From Acidobacteriota bacterium (GTDB taxonomy: Bacteria > Acidobacteriota > Terriglobia > Bryobacterales > Bryobacteraceae): DNA of 64,000 nucleotides. The position numbers and the translations under genes were made by a program. How positions within the stretch are numbered: the stretch's first letter is position 1; every line of letters starts with the position of its first letter. The notes under the pieces were generated by a model. The model ran no database searches. It was not told where the DNA came from and saw only the letters and a program-made list of their open reading frames with translations. The stretch covers positions 1 through 64,000 of the forward strand of contig JAFLBB010000013.1 of the NCBI GenBank assembly GCA_017304135.1. Reading direction: 5' to 3'. Of this stretch, positions 25,252 to 32,990 are shown piece by piece.

Positions 25252-26302
25252 CGCGGGCTGGCTCCCTCTCCGCCGTGGCGCCACGTTCACTTTGCAGGGC
25301 GTCCACGCGCTTTCCCAATTGTCTCACCGCCCGTACCAGTTCCGGCAGTTTCGGAAACGCAGCCACGGCCCGCCGCCAAGTCTTCGCGTCGAAGTGCGGC
25401 GAACCGGCCACGACCGAACCCGCCTCGATATCGCCTCCGATCCCCGCCTGCGCATAGACGATCGCGTTGTCGTGGATGGTCAAGTGGCCGCTAACGCCCG
25501 CCTGCCCGGCCAGCAGCACGTTCTTCCCCAGCACGGAGCTGCCCGCCAGCCCAGCCTGCGAGCAGATGATGTTGTCCTCACCGATGACGCAGGCGTGCCC
25601 TACCTGGACGAGCGAATCGATCTTCGCCCCGCGCTTTACGCGCGTTTCGCCCATCGTCGCGCGGTCAATCGAGGTCAGTGACTGGATCTCCACATCGTCC
25701 TCAATCACCGTGACGCCCGACTGCACGATCTTGAAATGAGTGCCCTCCTTCGTCTTGGCGAAGCCAAACCCGTCGCCGCCCACCACGACGCCGTTTTGCA
25801 GGATCACGCGGTGGCCCACGCGGCAGAACTCGCGCACCACGGCATGGGAATGGGCCGTGAAGTCGTCGCCGATCTCGGCGCCTTCGTAAATGACGACATG
25901 CGGATGAAGGAGCGCCCTTTTTCCGATGCGCACACGTTCGCCCACCACGGCGAACGGCCCGATGGAGGCCCCTTCGCCGATGATCGCCGAAGCGGCAATG
26001 GAGGCCTGTGGGTGGATGCCCGGCGCCGGCCGCGGCGGTTGATAGAACATCGCCAGAGCGCGCGCGAAGTCGTGATAGGGGTTGGCGCTGACGACGCTTG
26101 TGATGGACTGCCCGCTGACGGGAGCCGTCACCAGAATCGCCCCCGCGCGCGTGTCCTTCACCTTGTGCGCATACTTCGGATTGGCCAGAAAGGTAAGCTC
26201 GGAGGGACCGGCCTGCTCCATGCCCCGCACGCCAGTGATGTCCAATTCCCCGTCGCCGATTACGGTACACCCCAACGCCGCCGCCAGCTCTCGCAGTTTC
26301 AT
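25244..26302 (-). CDS. lpxD: UDP-3-O-(3-hydroxyacyl)glucosamine N-acyltransferase
   Basis: A 352-residue left-handed beta-helix acyltransferase, third enzyme of lipid A synthesis, adding the N-linked hydroxyacyl chain. The N-terminal uridine-binding domain (about 1-95; GVRGMEQAGPSELTFL, NPKYAHKV) is followed by hexapeptide repeats (about 98-300) and a short helical tail. The catalytic-His region is VQVGHACVIGED. The ATG at 26302 gives the usual MKLREL start; a TTG two codons earlier is possible. Its presence shows an LPS-containing outer membrane. It heads the minus-strand cluster down to tsaE; no fabZ or lpxA is adjacent. Confidence 0.96.
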   Translation of the reverse strand: MKLRELAAALGCTVIGDGELDITGVRGMEQAGPSELTFLANPKYAHKVKDTRAGAILVTAPVSGQSITSVVSANPYHDFARALAMFYQPPRPAPGIHPQASIAASAIIGEGASIGPFAVVGERVRIGKRALLHPHVVIYEGAEIGDDFTAHSHAVVREFCRVGHRVILQNGVVVGGDGFGFAKTKEGTHFKIVQSGVTVIEDDVEIQSLTSIDRATMGETRVKRGAKIDSLVQVGHACVIGEDNIICSQAGLAGSSVLGKNVLLAGQAGVSGHLTIHDNAIVYAQAGIGGDIEAGSVVAGSPHFDAKTWRRAVAAFPKLPELVRAVRQLGKRVDALQSERGATAEREPARDE

Positions 26303-26384
26303 TGTCAAGCATCAGGGTAGCGCGCCCGCCGCCAAGCTGCCCCCCATGCCGCCCCCAACCTGCGAGATAAAGGAAGGGAACCTA

Positions 26385-29300
26385 ATGCCCTTCAACCGCG
26401 TCCCCCTAGCCGTGAGAACTCAGGCGCTTCTCTTCCTCTTTGCCGTGTCCGTGCCCCTCGCCGCGCAGGAACGGCTCAACCGATACGCACTCCTGCTGAA
26501 CGACCCGCCGCTGGCCGCGGTCGGGTCGTTCGGCAAGGCCGGTCCCCGCGCCGCCTCGGCCGACGCACGCGCCCGCGTAGCCGCGGCGCAAACCAGCCTG
26601 CGGGCTACGCTGGCTGAGCGCAACATCAAGGTGCTCGGCAGCGCCGACACGGTGGTCAACGCTGTCTTCGTCTATTCGCCCGACGCCGCCGCGCTTGCCT
26701 CATTGCCCGGCGTCCGCCGCGTCGTGCCCATGGAGACTCACAAAGCGCACATGGTGAAAGCGCTCGACCTGATCCGCGCGCAGATTGGCTGGAACAATGT
26801 GGGCGGTCCGGATAACGCGGGCAAGGGCGTGAAGATCGCTATCCTCGACTCCGGCATCGACAAGGACCATCCCGCCTTCCAGGACGCATCGCTCGCCATG
26901 CCCGCCGGCTACCCGCGATGCGCCGGCAGTGACTGCAACTACGCGAGCAACAAGATCATCGCCGTGCGCAGCTACGTTGACCTGCTCGTCCTTCCCGACC
27001 AGCCGGAGTTTTCGCGTCCCGATGACCTCACGCCGCGCGACCGTGTCGGCCACGGCACCGCCGTTGCGTTCGTCGCCGCCGGCAACCAGGTCTCCACGCC
27101 GCTGGGCCAGGCCTCCGGCGTCGCCCCCAAGGCCTGGGTCGGGAATTACAAGATCATCGGTTCGCCCGGGGTCAACGACGTCACCTTCACCGACGTGTTC
27201 ATTCAGGCCCTCGATGACGCCGTGAAGGATGGCATGGACATCGCCGTTTACTCCTACGGGCGCGGCGCTCTGTGGGGTCCCACTGATCGCGGCGCCACCT
27301 GCGAGGAAGCGGCCAACCGCGCTTGCGACCTCTCGGCCGACGCCGTGGACAACGCCACCCGTGCGGGGCTCACCGTCGTCGTCTCGGCCGGCAACGACGG
27401 CGACCTCGGCAACCAGCCTCCCACCCTCAACACGATCAACTCGCCGGCCACCGCGCCTTCGGCACTTTCGGTTGGCGCCACAACAAACTCACAGCGCTAT
27501 GTTTCGAGCGTCCGAGCCCCGGCCGGCGCGCCACAGGCAATCACCGACATCGCGGCCTTCCTCGGCAACGGTCCCAAGCCACAGGCCTCCTTCTCCCCCA
27601 CAGTGAAGGATGTGCGCACACTGGAGAACGACGGCAAAGCCTGTACCCCGCTTGCTAACGGAAGCCTCAATGGCATGCTCGCCCTCATCGACCGCGGCAA
27701 CTGCCAGATCGCCATCAAGGCCATCAACGCCCAACAGGCCGGCGCGGTGGGCGTGATCCTCATCCAATCCGACAATTCCGACTTCATCTTTCCGCCCACG
27801 GGACTTGAGGAGACTGGCATCCCGCTCGCGATGATCGGGGCGACCCCAGGCGCGGCTCTGCGCACCTACGTCAACGCCAATGCGAACGCCCGGGTGACGC
27901 TCGACCCAACGCTGCGTGCCGAGTCGCAGACCGCGAATCAGATCGCCTATTTCAGCTCCTACGGTCCGAATATTCGCACCACGGGCATCAAGCCCGAGGT
28001 GGTCGCTCCCGGCCTGCCTCTCTATATGGCGACGCAAAGCCTCGATCCCAATGGCGCCATGTACAACCCCTCGGGCTGGGTCACCGCACAGGGCACCAGT
28101 TTTTCCGCTCCCATGGCCGCCGGTGTCGCCGCCCTCTTCAAACAGCGCTTTCCCAACGCCACGCCGGCCCAGGTAAAGTCGGCCGTGGTGAACTCGGCCA
28201 GCGCCGACATCGATGACATCATCGACGGCAACCTGGTGAGTCCGGCCCGTGTCACGGCCATGGGCGCCGGCAAGGTGAATGTGAATGACACCGCCCGCAC
28301 GACGCTGGTGGTGGAGCCTTCCACCGTCAGCTTCGGCGCGGTGACCGCAAACTCCGCTCCCTCGCCGCAGACGCTGGTCTTCCGCAATCTGGGCGACTCG
28401 GCCATCACCGTCCGCATCGACAACCGCGCGCGCGACCTCTCCAGCAACGCGCGCGTCACTCTCTCCACCAACGCCTTCCCGCTCGCGCCCGGGGCCTCGC
28501 AGCAGGTGACCGCCACGCTGCAAGGCACCCCGAATGCCGGCGGCTATGAGGGCGAACTCGTGGTCACCGGAGGCGTCACCACGATTCGTGTTCCCTACCT
28601 GTTTATGCGCTCCGACAATGTCCTGTTCGACGCCTTCCCGATCACCAACTATTTCTTTGAAGGCATCGCCGGCGAGGCCATCCCCGGCGGCGCGTTCACG
28701 CGGCTCGTGCTGAAGGCGACCGACCAGTACGGTTTGCCCGTGGGCAACCTCCCGGTGCGCTACCGCGCCACCCGCGGCGGCGGACGCATCGAGGTGGCGC
28801 TCGAACGGACCGACGATCTGGGCATCGCCGCCGTGCGCGACGGCTTCCTGGGCCCTGAAATTGGCGAGCAGGAGTTTGTTGCCGAGGTCGGCACGGCGCC
28901 CAGCATTGTCTCCGTCATCTTCCCCGGCCGCGCCCGGCTGCGCCCGGTGATCCGCACCGGAGGTGTCGTCGATGCCGCCAGTGGCCTCGCGGGCAACGGC
29001 CTGGCGCCCGGCAGCTACATCTCCATCTTCGGCCAGAACCTCAGCGACGTAACGCGCGCCGGCGTGACGCTCTCGCTGCCGTTGTCGCTGGCCGGCATCA
29101 GTGTCAGCTTCGACATCCCCAGCCGCCAGCTCAGCTACCCCGGCCGGCTCCACTTCGTCAGCCAGACGCAGATCAACGTGCAGATTCCGTGGGAGCTTGC
29201 CGGCCAGAACTCGGCGCAAATGAAAGTGTCTATCGGCGACTACTCGTCGGCGCTCTACACCGTGCCGCTCAATACCGTCTCTCCCCAAGCTTTCGAATTC

Positions 29301-29669
29301 ACCGATCCCGGCACCGGACGCCGCCTGGCAGCCGCGCTCGATGCTACCTTCGCGCTCGTGTACGACGCCAACAAGGCAAAGAAGGGCCAGTTCATCCAGA
29401 TCTACTGCAACGGCTTGGGGCCGGTGGATTCCACGCCGCCCTCCGGCGAGCCCTCGTCGGCGAACCCATTGGCCCGCACCACCAGCGCCCCCACGGTTAC
29501 CATCGGCGGCCGCCCGGCCGAGGTGGTCTTCTCCGGCCTCGCTCCCGGCATTGTCGGCCTCTACCAGATCAACGTCCGCATCCCGGCTGACGCTCCCTCC
29601 GGCCTCCAGCCGGTCACCATCCAGATGGGCAACGTAACCGGAAAAGCCACGAACATCCCGATCGAGTAG
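26385..29669 (+). CDS. Secreted subtilisin-like protease (S8) with Solibacter-type C-terminal domain
   Basis: A 1094-residue exported protease. Signal peptide about 1-28 (LLFLFAVSVPLAAQE), inhibitor-like I9 propeptide (about 30-130), then the catalytic triad: Asp155 in KIAILDSGID, His223 in RVGHGTAVA, Ser572 in GTSFSAPMAAG, with SAGNDG carrying the oxyanion Asn. A PA-type insert (about 400-500) separates the last two motifs. Downstream are Ig-like segments and a terminal region (about 860-1094) starting LAPGSYISIFGQNLS, which I recognise as the Solibacter-type C-terminal domain (TIGR03437-like), probably for surface attachment. The ATG at 26385 has GGAAGGGAAC just upstream. A hairpin follows the stop. 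Confidence 0.9.
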   Translation: MPFNRVPLAVRTQALLFLFAVSVPLAAQERLNRYALLLNDPPLAAVGSFGKAGPRAASADARARVAAAQTSLRATLAERNIKVLGSADTVVNAVFVYSPDAAALASLPGVRRVVPMETHKAHMVKALDLIRAQIGWNNVGGPDNAGKGVKIAILDSGIDKDHPAFQDASLAMPAGYPRCAGSDCNYASNKIIAVRSYVDLLVLPDQPEFSRPDDLTPRDRVGHGTAVAFVAAGNQVSTPLGQASGVAPKAWVGNYKIIGSPGVNDVTFTDVFIQALDDAVKDGMDIAVYSYGRGALWGPTDRGATCEEAANRACDLSADAVDNATRAGLTVVVSAGNDGDLGNQPPTLNTINSPATAPSALSVGATTNSQRYVSSVRAPAGAPQAITDIAAFLGNGPKPQASFSPTVKDVRTLENDGKACTPLANGSLNGMLALIDRGNCQIAIKAINAQQAGAVGVILIQSDNSDFIFPPTGLEETGIPLAMIGATPGAALRTYVNANANARVTLDPTLRAESQTANQIAYFSSYGPNIRTTGIKPEVVAPGLPLYMATQSLDPNGAMYNPSGWVTAQGTSFSAPMAAGVAALFKQRFPNATPAQVKSAVVNSASADIDDIIDGNLVSPARVTAMGAGKVNVNDTARTTLVVEPSTVSFGAVTANSAPSPQTLVFRNLGDSAITVRIDNRARDLSSNARVTLSTNAFPLAPGASQQVTATLQGTPNAGGYEGELVVTGGVTTIRVPYLFMRSDNVLFDAFPITNYFFEGIAGEAIPGGAFTRLVLKATDQYGLPVGNLPVRYRATRGGGRIEVALERTDDLGIAAVRDGFLGPEIGEQEFVAEVGTAPSIVSVIFPGRARLRPVIRTGGVVDAASGLAGNGLAPGSYISIFGQNLSDVTRAGVTLSLPLSLAGISVSFDIPSRQLSYPGRLHFVSQTQINVQIPWELAGQNSAQMKVSIGDYSSALYTVPLNTVSPQAFEFTDPGTGRRLAAALDATFALVYDANKAKKGQFIQIYCNGLGPVDSTPPSGEPSSANPLARTTSAPTVTIGGRPAEVVFSGLAPGIVGLYQINVRIPADAPSGLQPVTIQMGNVTGKATNIPIE

Positions 29670-29672
29670 CTT

Positions 29673-29708
29673 GAGAAGGGGGGAGCGCCACCGCTGTCTC
29701 CCTTTCTC
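29673..29708 (+). terminator. Imperfect hairpin after the subtilase gene
   Basis: GAGAAGGGGGGAG and CTCCCTTTCTC pair imperfectly around a GC-rich loop starting 4 nt after the subtilase stop. There is no proper T tract, so it may act as a weak terminator or 3'-end stabiliser separating it from greA. Confidence 0.4.
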
Positions 29709-29741
29709 ACGCCCTCGGCCAGCGACCCGCCCGGCGCGTCG

Positions 29742-29747
29742 TATAAT
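29742..29747 (+). promoter_or_regulatory. Consensus -10 (TATAAT) for greA
   Basis: TATAAT lies 26 nt before the greA ATG, giving a leader of about 20 nt. No clear -35 hexamer is visible at 16-18 nt spacing, as for other promoters in this window. Confidence 0.5.
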
Positions 29748-29773
29748 GAAATCTCGGAAGTCCAGCCCTCCCC

Positions 29774-30241
29774 ATGGAAGATCTCAAGAAGAAGTTGCAG
29801 GAGGAGATCGCCGCCCTGGAATACGAAATGCATGTCGAGCTCCCCAGGGAGATCGCGCGCGCTCGTGCCTACGGCGATCTCAGTGAAAACGCGGAATACT
29901 CCGCGGCCAAAGAGCGCCAGCGCTACGTCGACGCGCGGCTTTCACAGATCAAAGGGCGCTTGCGCCACTTCTCCATGATCGACATGAGCCGCATTCCGCG
30001 CGACAAGGTGGGTCTCGGCTCGGAAGTGACAGTTCTCGATCTCAAGAAAGACGAAGAGATCTCTTATAAGTTGGTCGCCAGCGAAGAGGCCGACGTGAAT
30101 GCCGGCCGCATCTCCACCACCTCGCCGATCGGCAAAGGGCTGCTTGGCAAGGAAGTGGGCGACACTGTTAAAATCATCATTCCGGGCGGCGCCAAGGAAT
30201 TTGAGATTCTCAAGCTCACCACGATTCACGATCAGGTCTAG
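29774..30241 (+). CDS. greA: Transcription elongation factor GreA
   Basis: A 155-residue factor that enters the RNA polymerase secondary channel and stimulates cleavage of backtracked RNA. The N-terminal coiled coil (1-75) carries the acidic tip in GDLSENAEYSAAKERQ, and the C-terminal FKBP-like domain ends with SPIGKGLLGKEVGDTV. Length matches the family (about 158). It is followed after 30 nt by a CDP-alcohol phosphatidyltransferase, with which it may be co-transcribed. Confidence 0.97.
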   Translation: MEDLKKKLQEEIAALEYEMHVELPREIARARAYGDLSENAEYSAAKERQRYVDARLSQIKGRLRHFSMIDMSRIPRDKVGLGSEVTVLDLKKDEEISYKLVASEEADVNAGRISTTSPIGKGLLGKEVGDTVKIIIPGGAKEFEILKLTTIHDQV

Positions 30242-30271
30242 GCGGCGCCGGGAAGCGGGAGCAGTGACAAC

Positions 30272-30907
30272 ATGACCTTCACCAGTATGATCGGGGTCAC
30301 CTGCAACAAGGTGATCGTCGGCATTGTGGGCATTCTCAAGGCTCTCGGCATTCACCCCAACGCGCTAACCCTGATTGGGCTTCTGATCAACATCGGGGCC
30401 GCCGTGTTGCTCGCCCAGGGCCGCTTCTTCGCCGCCGGGTGGGTCATTACAGGCGCCGCCATCTTCGACATGGTCGACGGCCGGGTGGCCCGGGAAACAA
30501 ACCAGGTGACACGGTTCGGCGGTTTCTTTGACTCCGTGATTGATCGCTACTCCGACCTCGGCCTGCTCATGGGCCTGCTCGTGTATTACGCCAACATCAA
30601 CCGGCCCTTTTACGTCGTCCTGACGGCGATTGTGATGACTGCCTCGGTGATGATCAGCTACACGCGCTCACGCGCCGAGAATACGATTCCCAAATGCAAG
30701 GTCGGCTTCCTGGAGCGGCCCGAGCGCATTGTGCTGTTCATCATCGGATCGCTGTTTAATCGCATTCCCGCCGTGCTGTGGGTGATCGCGGTGCTCGGCA
30801 ACATTACGGTGATCCACCGCATGATCTTCACCTGGCAGGAAACCACGCGGCTTGAGGATGCCCAACTTCGCTCGGTAGGCCAGCAGGAAAAGGCCGCCCG
30901 GGCTTAG
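30272..30907 (+). CDS. CDP-alcohol phosphatidyltransferase
   Basis: A 211-residue inner-membrane enzyme that transfers a phosphatidyl group from CDP-diacylglycerol to an alcohol. The family signature is complete: DMVDGRVAR, then FGGFFDSVIDRYSD (D-x2-D-G-x2-A-R-x8-G-x3-D-x3-D). About six hydrophobic helices. The acceptor (glycerol-3-phosphate, inositol phosphate or other) cannot be fixed; the GFLERPERIVLF segment is shared with PIP/archaetidylinositol-phosphate-synthase-like members. GGGAG precedes the ATG. Its stop overlaps that of convergent acpS. Confidence 0.9.
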   Translation: MTFTSMIGVTCNKVIVGIVGILKALGIHPNALTLIGLLINIGAAVLLAQGRFFAAGWVITGAAIFDMVDGRVARETNQVTRFGGFFDSVIDRYSDLGLLMGLLVYYANINRPFYVVLTAIVMTASVMISYTRSRAENTIPKCKVGFLERPERIVLFIIGSLFNRIPAVLWVIAVLGNITVIHRMIFTWQETTRLEDAQLRSVGQQEKAARA

Positions 30908-31299
30908 CCCGCCGCGCCGTCGTCGCCTTCCAGGATGACGAACGCCATTCCGTTTTGCGCGGTGTGTGTTAACGACAGCGCAATGCGCTTCACACCCATC
31001 CGCGCCGCCACCTCAGCCGCCACACCGTGCAGACGCAGGGTCGGCCGGCCTGAAGGCAAGTTGGCGACCTCGAAATCCTGCCACGTCACGCCCCGCCGCC
31101 ACCCCGTGCCAATCGCCTTCATTCCCGCTTCCTTGGCTGCGAAACGGGCCGCGTAGCGTTCAAACTTGTTCGCCTTACGCTCCACATAGGCGATTTCGCC
31201 CGGTGTGTAGATACGCTTCACGAAACGCTCGCCGTAGCGTTCAATCGAATGGCGGATGCGGTCCACCTCGGCCAGATCAATGCCCGTTCCGAGAATCAA
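30904..31299 (-). CDS. acpS: Holo-[acyl-carrier-protein] synthase
   Basis: A 131-residue phosphopantetheinyl transferase that converts apo-ACP to holo-ACP for fatty-acid synthesis. The start is a TTG at 31299 giving [14 protein letters not shown], which aligns exactly with the usual AcpS N-terminus, and GGAG/AGGA lies just upstream. Metal and CoA-binding elements are Asp8 in the GIDLAEV motif and [14 protein letters not shown]. The TTG overlaps the nikR stop (TTGA), so it is translationally coupled to nikR, an unusual partner. Confidence 0.94.
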   Translation of the reverse strand: MILGTGIDLAEVDRIRHSIERYGERFVKRIYTPGEIAYVERKANKFERYAARFAAKEAGMKAIGTGWRRGVTWQDFEVANLPSGRPTLRLHGVAAEVAARMGVKRIALSLTHTAQNGMAFVILEGDDGAAG

Positions 31300-31712
31300 A
31301 GTCCTGCTCCCGTGGTGGTAAGAGTCAGCCGCCCGTGCTTCACTCCCTTGGTCGACAGCAGCGCGTCGGCAATCTTCCTGACCTCCCCCGCCCGACCCTT
31401 CACGACGAGCACCTCGAGGCAGTTGTCGTGATCCAGGTGCACATGCAGGGTGGAGAGGATGTTGTGGTGGTGGTCGTGCTGCAATCCGGTGAGCCGCTCG
31501 CTGAGTTGCCTCACATGATGGTCGTACACCAAGGTGACCGTGCCCACCACCGGCACTTCGGGCTTCTCCCAATCGTGACGCACCAACTCGTCGCGAATGA
31601 GATCCCGAAACGCTTCGGAGCGGTTCGTATAGCCCCGCTCCGAAATAAGATCATCAAACTTGTGTAACAAGCTTGCGTCGATAGCTACGCCGATGCGGCT
31701 GAGATCACTCAT
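31296..31712 (-). CDS. nikR: Nickel-responsive regulator NikR
   Basis: A 138-residue ribbon-helix-helix repressor with an ACT-like nickel-binding domain. The N-terminal RHH is [20 protein letters not shown]; the high-affinity Ni site is His79 (LQHDHH), His90 and His92 (LHVHLDHD) and Cys98. The start at 31712 gives the family-typical short N-terminus; a start at 31757 would add 15 unmatched residues. Targets are normally nickel uptake or hydrogenase/urease genes, none of which is nearby; the linked gene is acpS. Confidence 0.94.
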   Translation of the reverse strand: MSDLSRIGVAIDASLLHKFDDLISERGYTNRSEAFRDLIRDELVRHDWEKPEVPVVGTVTLVYDHHVRQLSERLTGLQHDHHHNILSTLHVHLDHDNCLEVLVVKGRAGEVRKIADALLSTKGVKHGRLTLTTTGAGL

Positions 31713-31785
31713 GGAAAACCCATCCACGAGCCTAGCCGAGACACTGCGTCCCCGCAACTGCGCTTGGCCGCTTCGAGCGTAGGGA

Positions 31786-32073
31786 CTAGCCGTCCGACTT
31801 TTGCTGCTTGCGGTATTCGCTCCAGCGCTTCTTCTGCGCTTCGGCGATCCGTTTCCGCGCCGCGGCGCTCATCTTGCGGCGCTTGCGCGGCTTTTCCTCT
31901 GCCGGAGCCGCGCTCGCACTGGCGCTCTTTGCCGGACGGCCAGGAGAACGCTTGCCCATCGCTTCGCGCAGCTGACGGATCTGTTCGTCCAGCCGCTCTT
32001 TCTGCAGCAGCAAACCTTCCAATGCCGCCGCGAGCAGGTTCGGATCGTTCATAAGTTGTGTTGGTCGAGCCAT
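31786..32073 (-). CDS. Small basic protein with helical N-terminus and Lys/Arg-rich tail
   Basis: A 95-residue protein. Residues 8-40 form an amphipathic or coiled helix ([20 protein letters not shown]); then PGRPAKSA, an AT-hook-like GRP core, an Ala-rich linker, and a basic tail [18 protein letters not shown]. The arrangement suggests a nucleoid-associated or DNA-binding protein; I recall similar small proteins in Acidobacteria but cannot name a family. GAGG is 10 nt before the ATG, and the upstream 32085-32121 is AT-rich with TAGAAT-like hexamers on the minus strand, so it probably has its own promoter. Confidence 0.75.
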   Translation of the reverse strand: MARPTQLMNDPNLLAAALEGLLLQKERLDEQIRQLREAMGKRSPGRPAKSASASAAPAEEKPRKRRKMSAAARKRIAEAQKKRWSEYRKQQKSDG

Positions 32074-32121
32074 GGGTAACCTCGTCTAAAGATTCTATAT
32101 CAATGTAACAAAAATTACTAT

Positions 32122-32571
32122 CTAGAATCCCCGCTCCGAGTCCGCCAGGATGGTAACAGGGCCTTGGTTGGTGAGCGTCACCTCCATGCTCGCCTGAAAC
32201 ACACCGGTCTCGACACGCAATCCTATCCGCCGCAATTCATCCACGAAGTACTCGTACAGATCGCGCGCCTGAGCCGCGCCCGCGGCTCGTTCGAACGAGG
32301 GCCGGTTACCCTTCTTGACGTCTCCCCACAAGGTGAACTGACTCACTACGAGCAGCGCGCCCCCCACTTGCTCTACGTTCCAATCCATCTTCCCCTCGGG
32401 GTTGGGGAAGATGCGCAGCCCGGCTATCTTGCGCGCCAGATACCGCGCGCTCTCGGCATCGTCCTCACCAGATACTCCCACCAGCACGAGGAGGCCACGT
32501 GCAATCGCCCCCACCACCACTCCGTCCACCTTCACATTGGCTTCCGATACCCGCTGCACCACGGCTCTCAT
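32122..32571 (-). CDS. dtd: D-aminoacyl-tRNA deacylase
   Basis: A 149-residue proofreading enzyme that removes D-amino acids (and glycine from tRNA-Ala) from mischarged tRNAs. The two signatures are present: VVSQFTLWGD and LTNQGPVTI (the N-x-GP motif with Gln in second position). The start at 32571 gives the canonical MRAVVQRV and has a GGGGGGAG sequence at a suitable distance; upstream extension would overlap the divergent small gene. Confidence 0.96.
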   Translation of the reverse strand: MRAVVQRVSEANVKVDGVVVGAIARGLLVLVGVSGEDDAESARYLARKIAGLRIFPNPEGKMDWNVEQVGGALLVVSQFTLWGDVKKGNRPSFERAAGAAQARDLYEYFVDELRRIGLRVETGVFQASMEVTLTNQGPVTILADSERGF

Positions 32572-32692
32572 GACGATTCGATTCTCTCCCCCCCGTTTCC
32601 CGGCGACCACATTCGCCCACAGGTGATTATCCCGCGGCTCTAAGCCAATCACCCGAGCGACCCCGCCCTCACAGTCCCCGATACTGAGCACA

Positions 32693-32974
32693 ATGATCTT
32701 CCGACGCAAACGAGGGGGCCGCAGATTGCCCGTCGGCTTCTACCACCTGCAGAGCGACGGCAAGTCCGCTCAGGGCTTTGGTGACGCCGACTTCATCCGC
32801 TTACGCGACGAGGATGGGAACGTCTGGCAGGGAACCGTCGACATTCACGGCGACAGTTCGCTCCACTACCGGTTCCGCGACGCCAAGGGCAACTCCATCA
32901 GCGGCTTTTCCGATGATTATGGCGTGTTGTTGCGCGACGGCCGGGGGCGCACCTGGCGCGGCTACATCTGCTAA
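32693..32974 (+). CDS. Small protein with three imperfect beta-repeat units
   Basis: A 93-residue protein, unrecognised. Three units can be aligned: RLRDEDGNVWQG (about 36-47), RFRDAKGNSISG (about 60-71) and LLRDGRGRTWRG (about 79-90), each spaced about 20 residues and each with a [RL]-D-x-x-G-x turn, suggesting a small WD/MORN-like or beta-meander fold. The N-terminus is Arg-rich. GATACT 7 nt before the ATG may drive a near-leaderless transcript. It is divergent from dtd and convergent with the amidohydrolase operon. A spurious ORF is possible, but repeat conservation argues for coding. Confidence 0.6.
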   Translation: MIFRRKRGGRRLPVGFYHLQSDGKSAQGFGDADFIRLRDEDGNVWQGTVDIHGDSSLHYRFRDAKGNSISGFSDDYGVLLRDGRGRTWRGYIC

Positions 32975-32990
32975 ACCAGACAGCCGGCGC

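Noticed and set aside
27489-29288. 599-codon minus-strand open frame opposite the subtilase
   Set aside because: Antisense shadow, His/Arg/Gly-biased, no domain; the subtilase has an intact triad and C-terminal domain.
30904-31572. Longer 222-codon reading of acpS
   Set aside because: The extra N-terminal part overlaps nikR out of frame; the TTG at 31299 gives the exact AcpS N-terminus.
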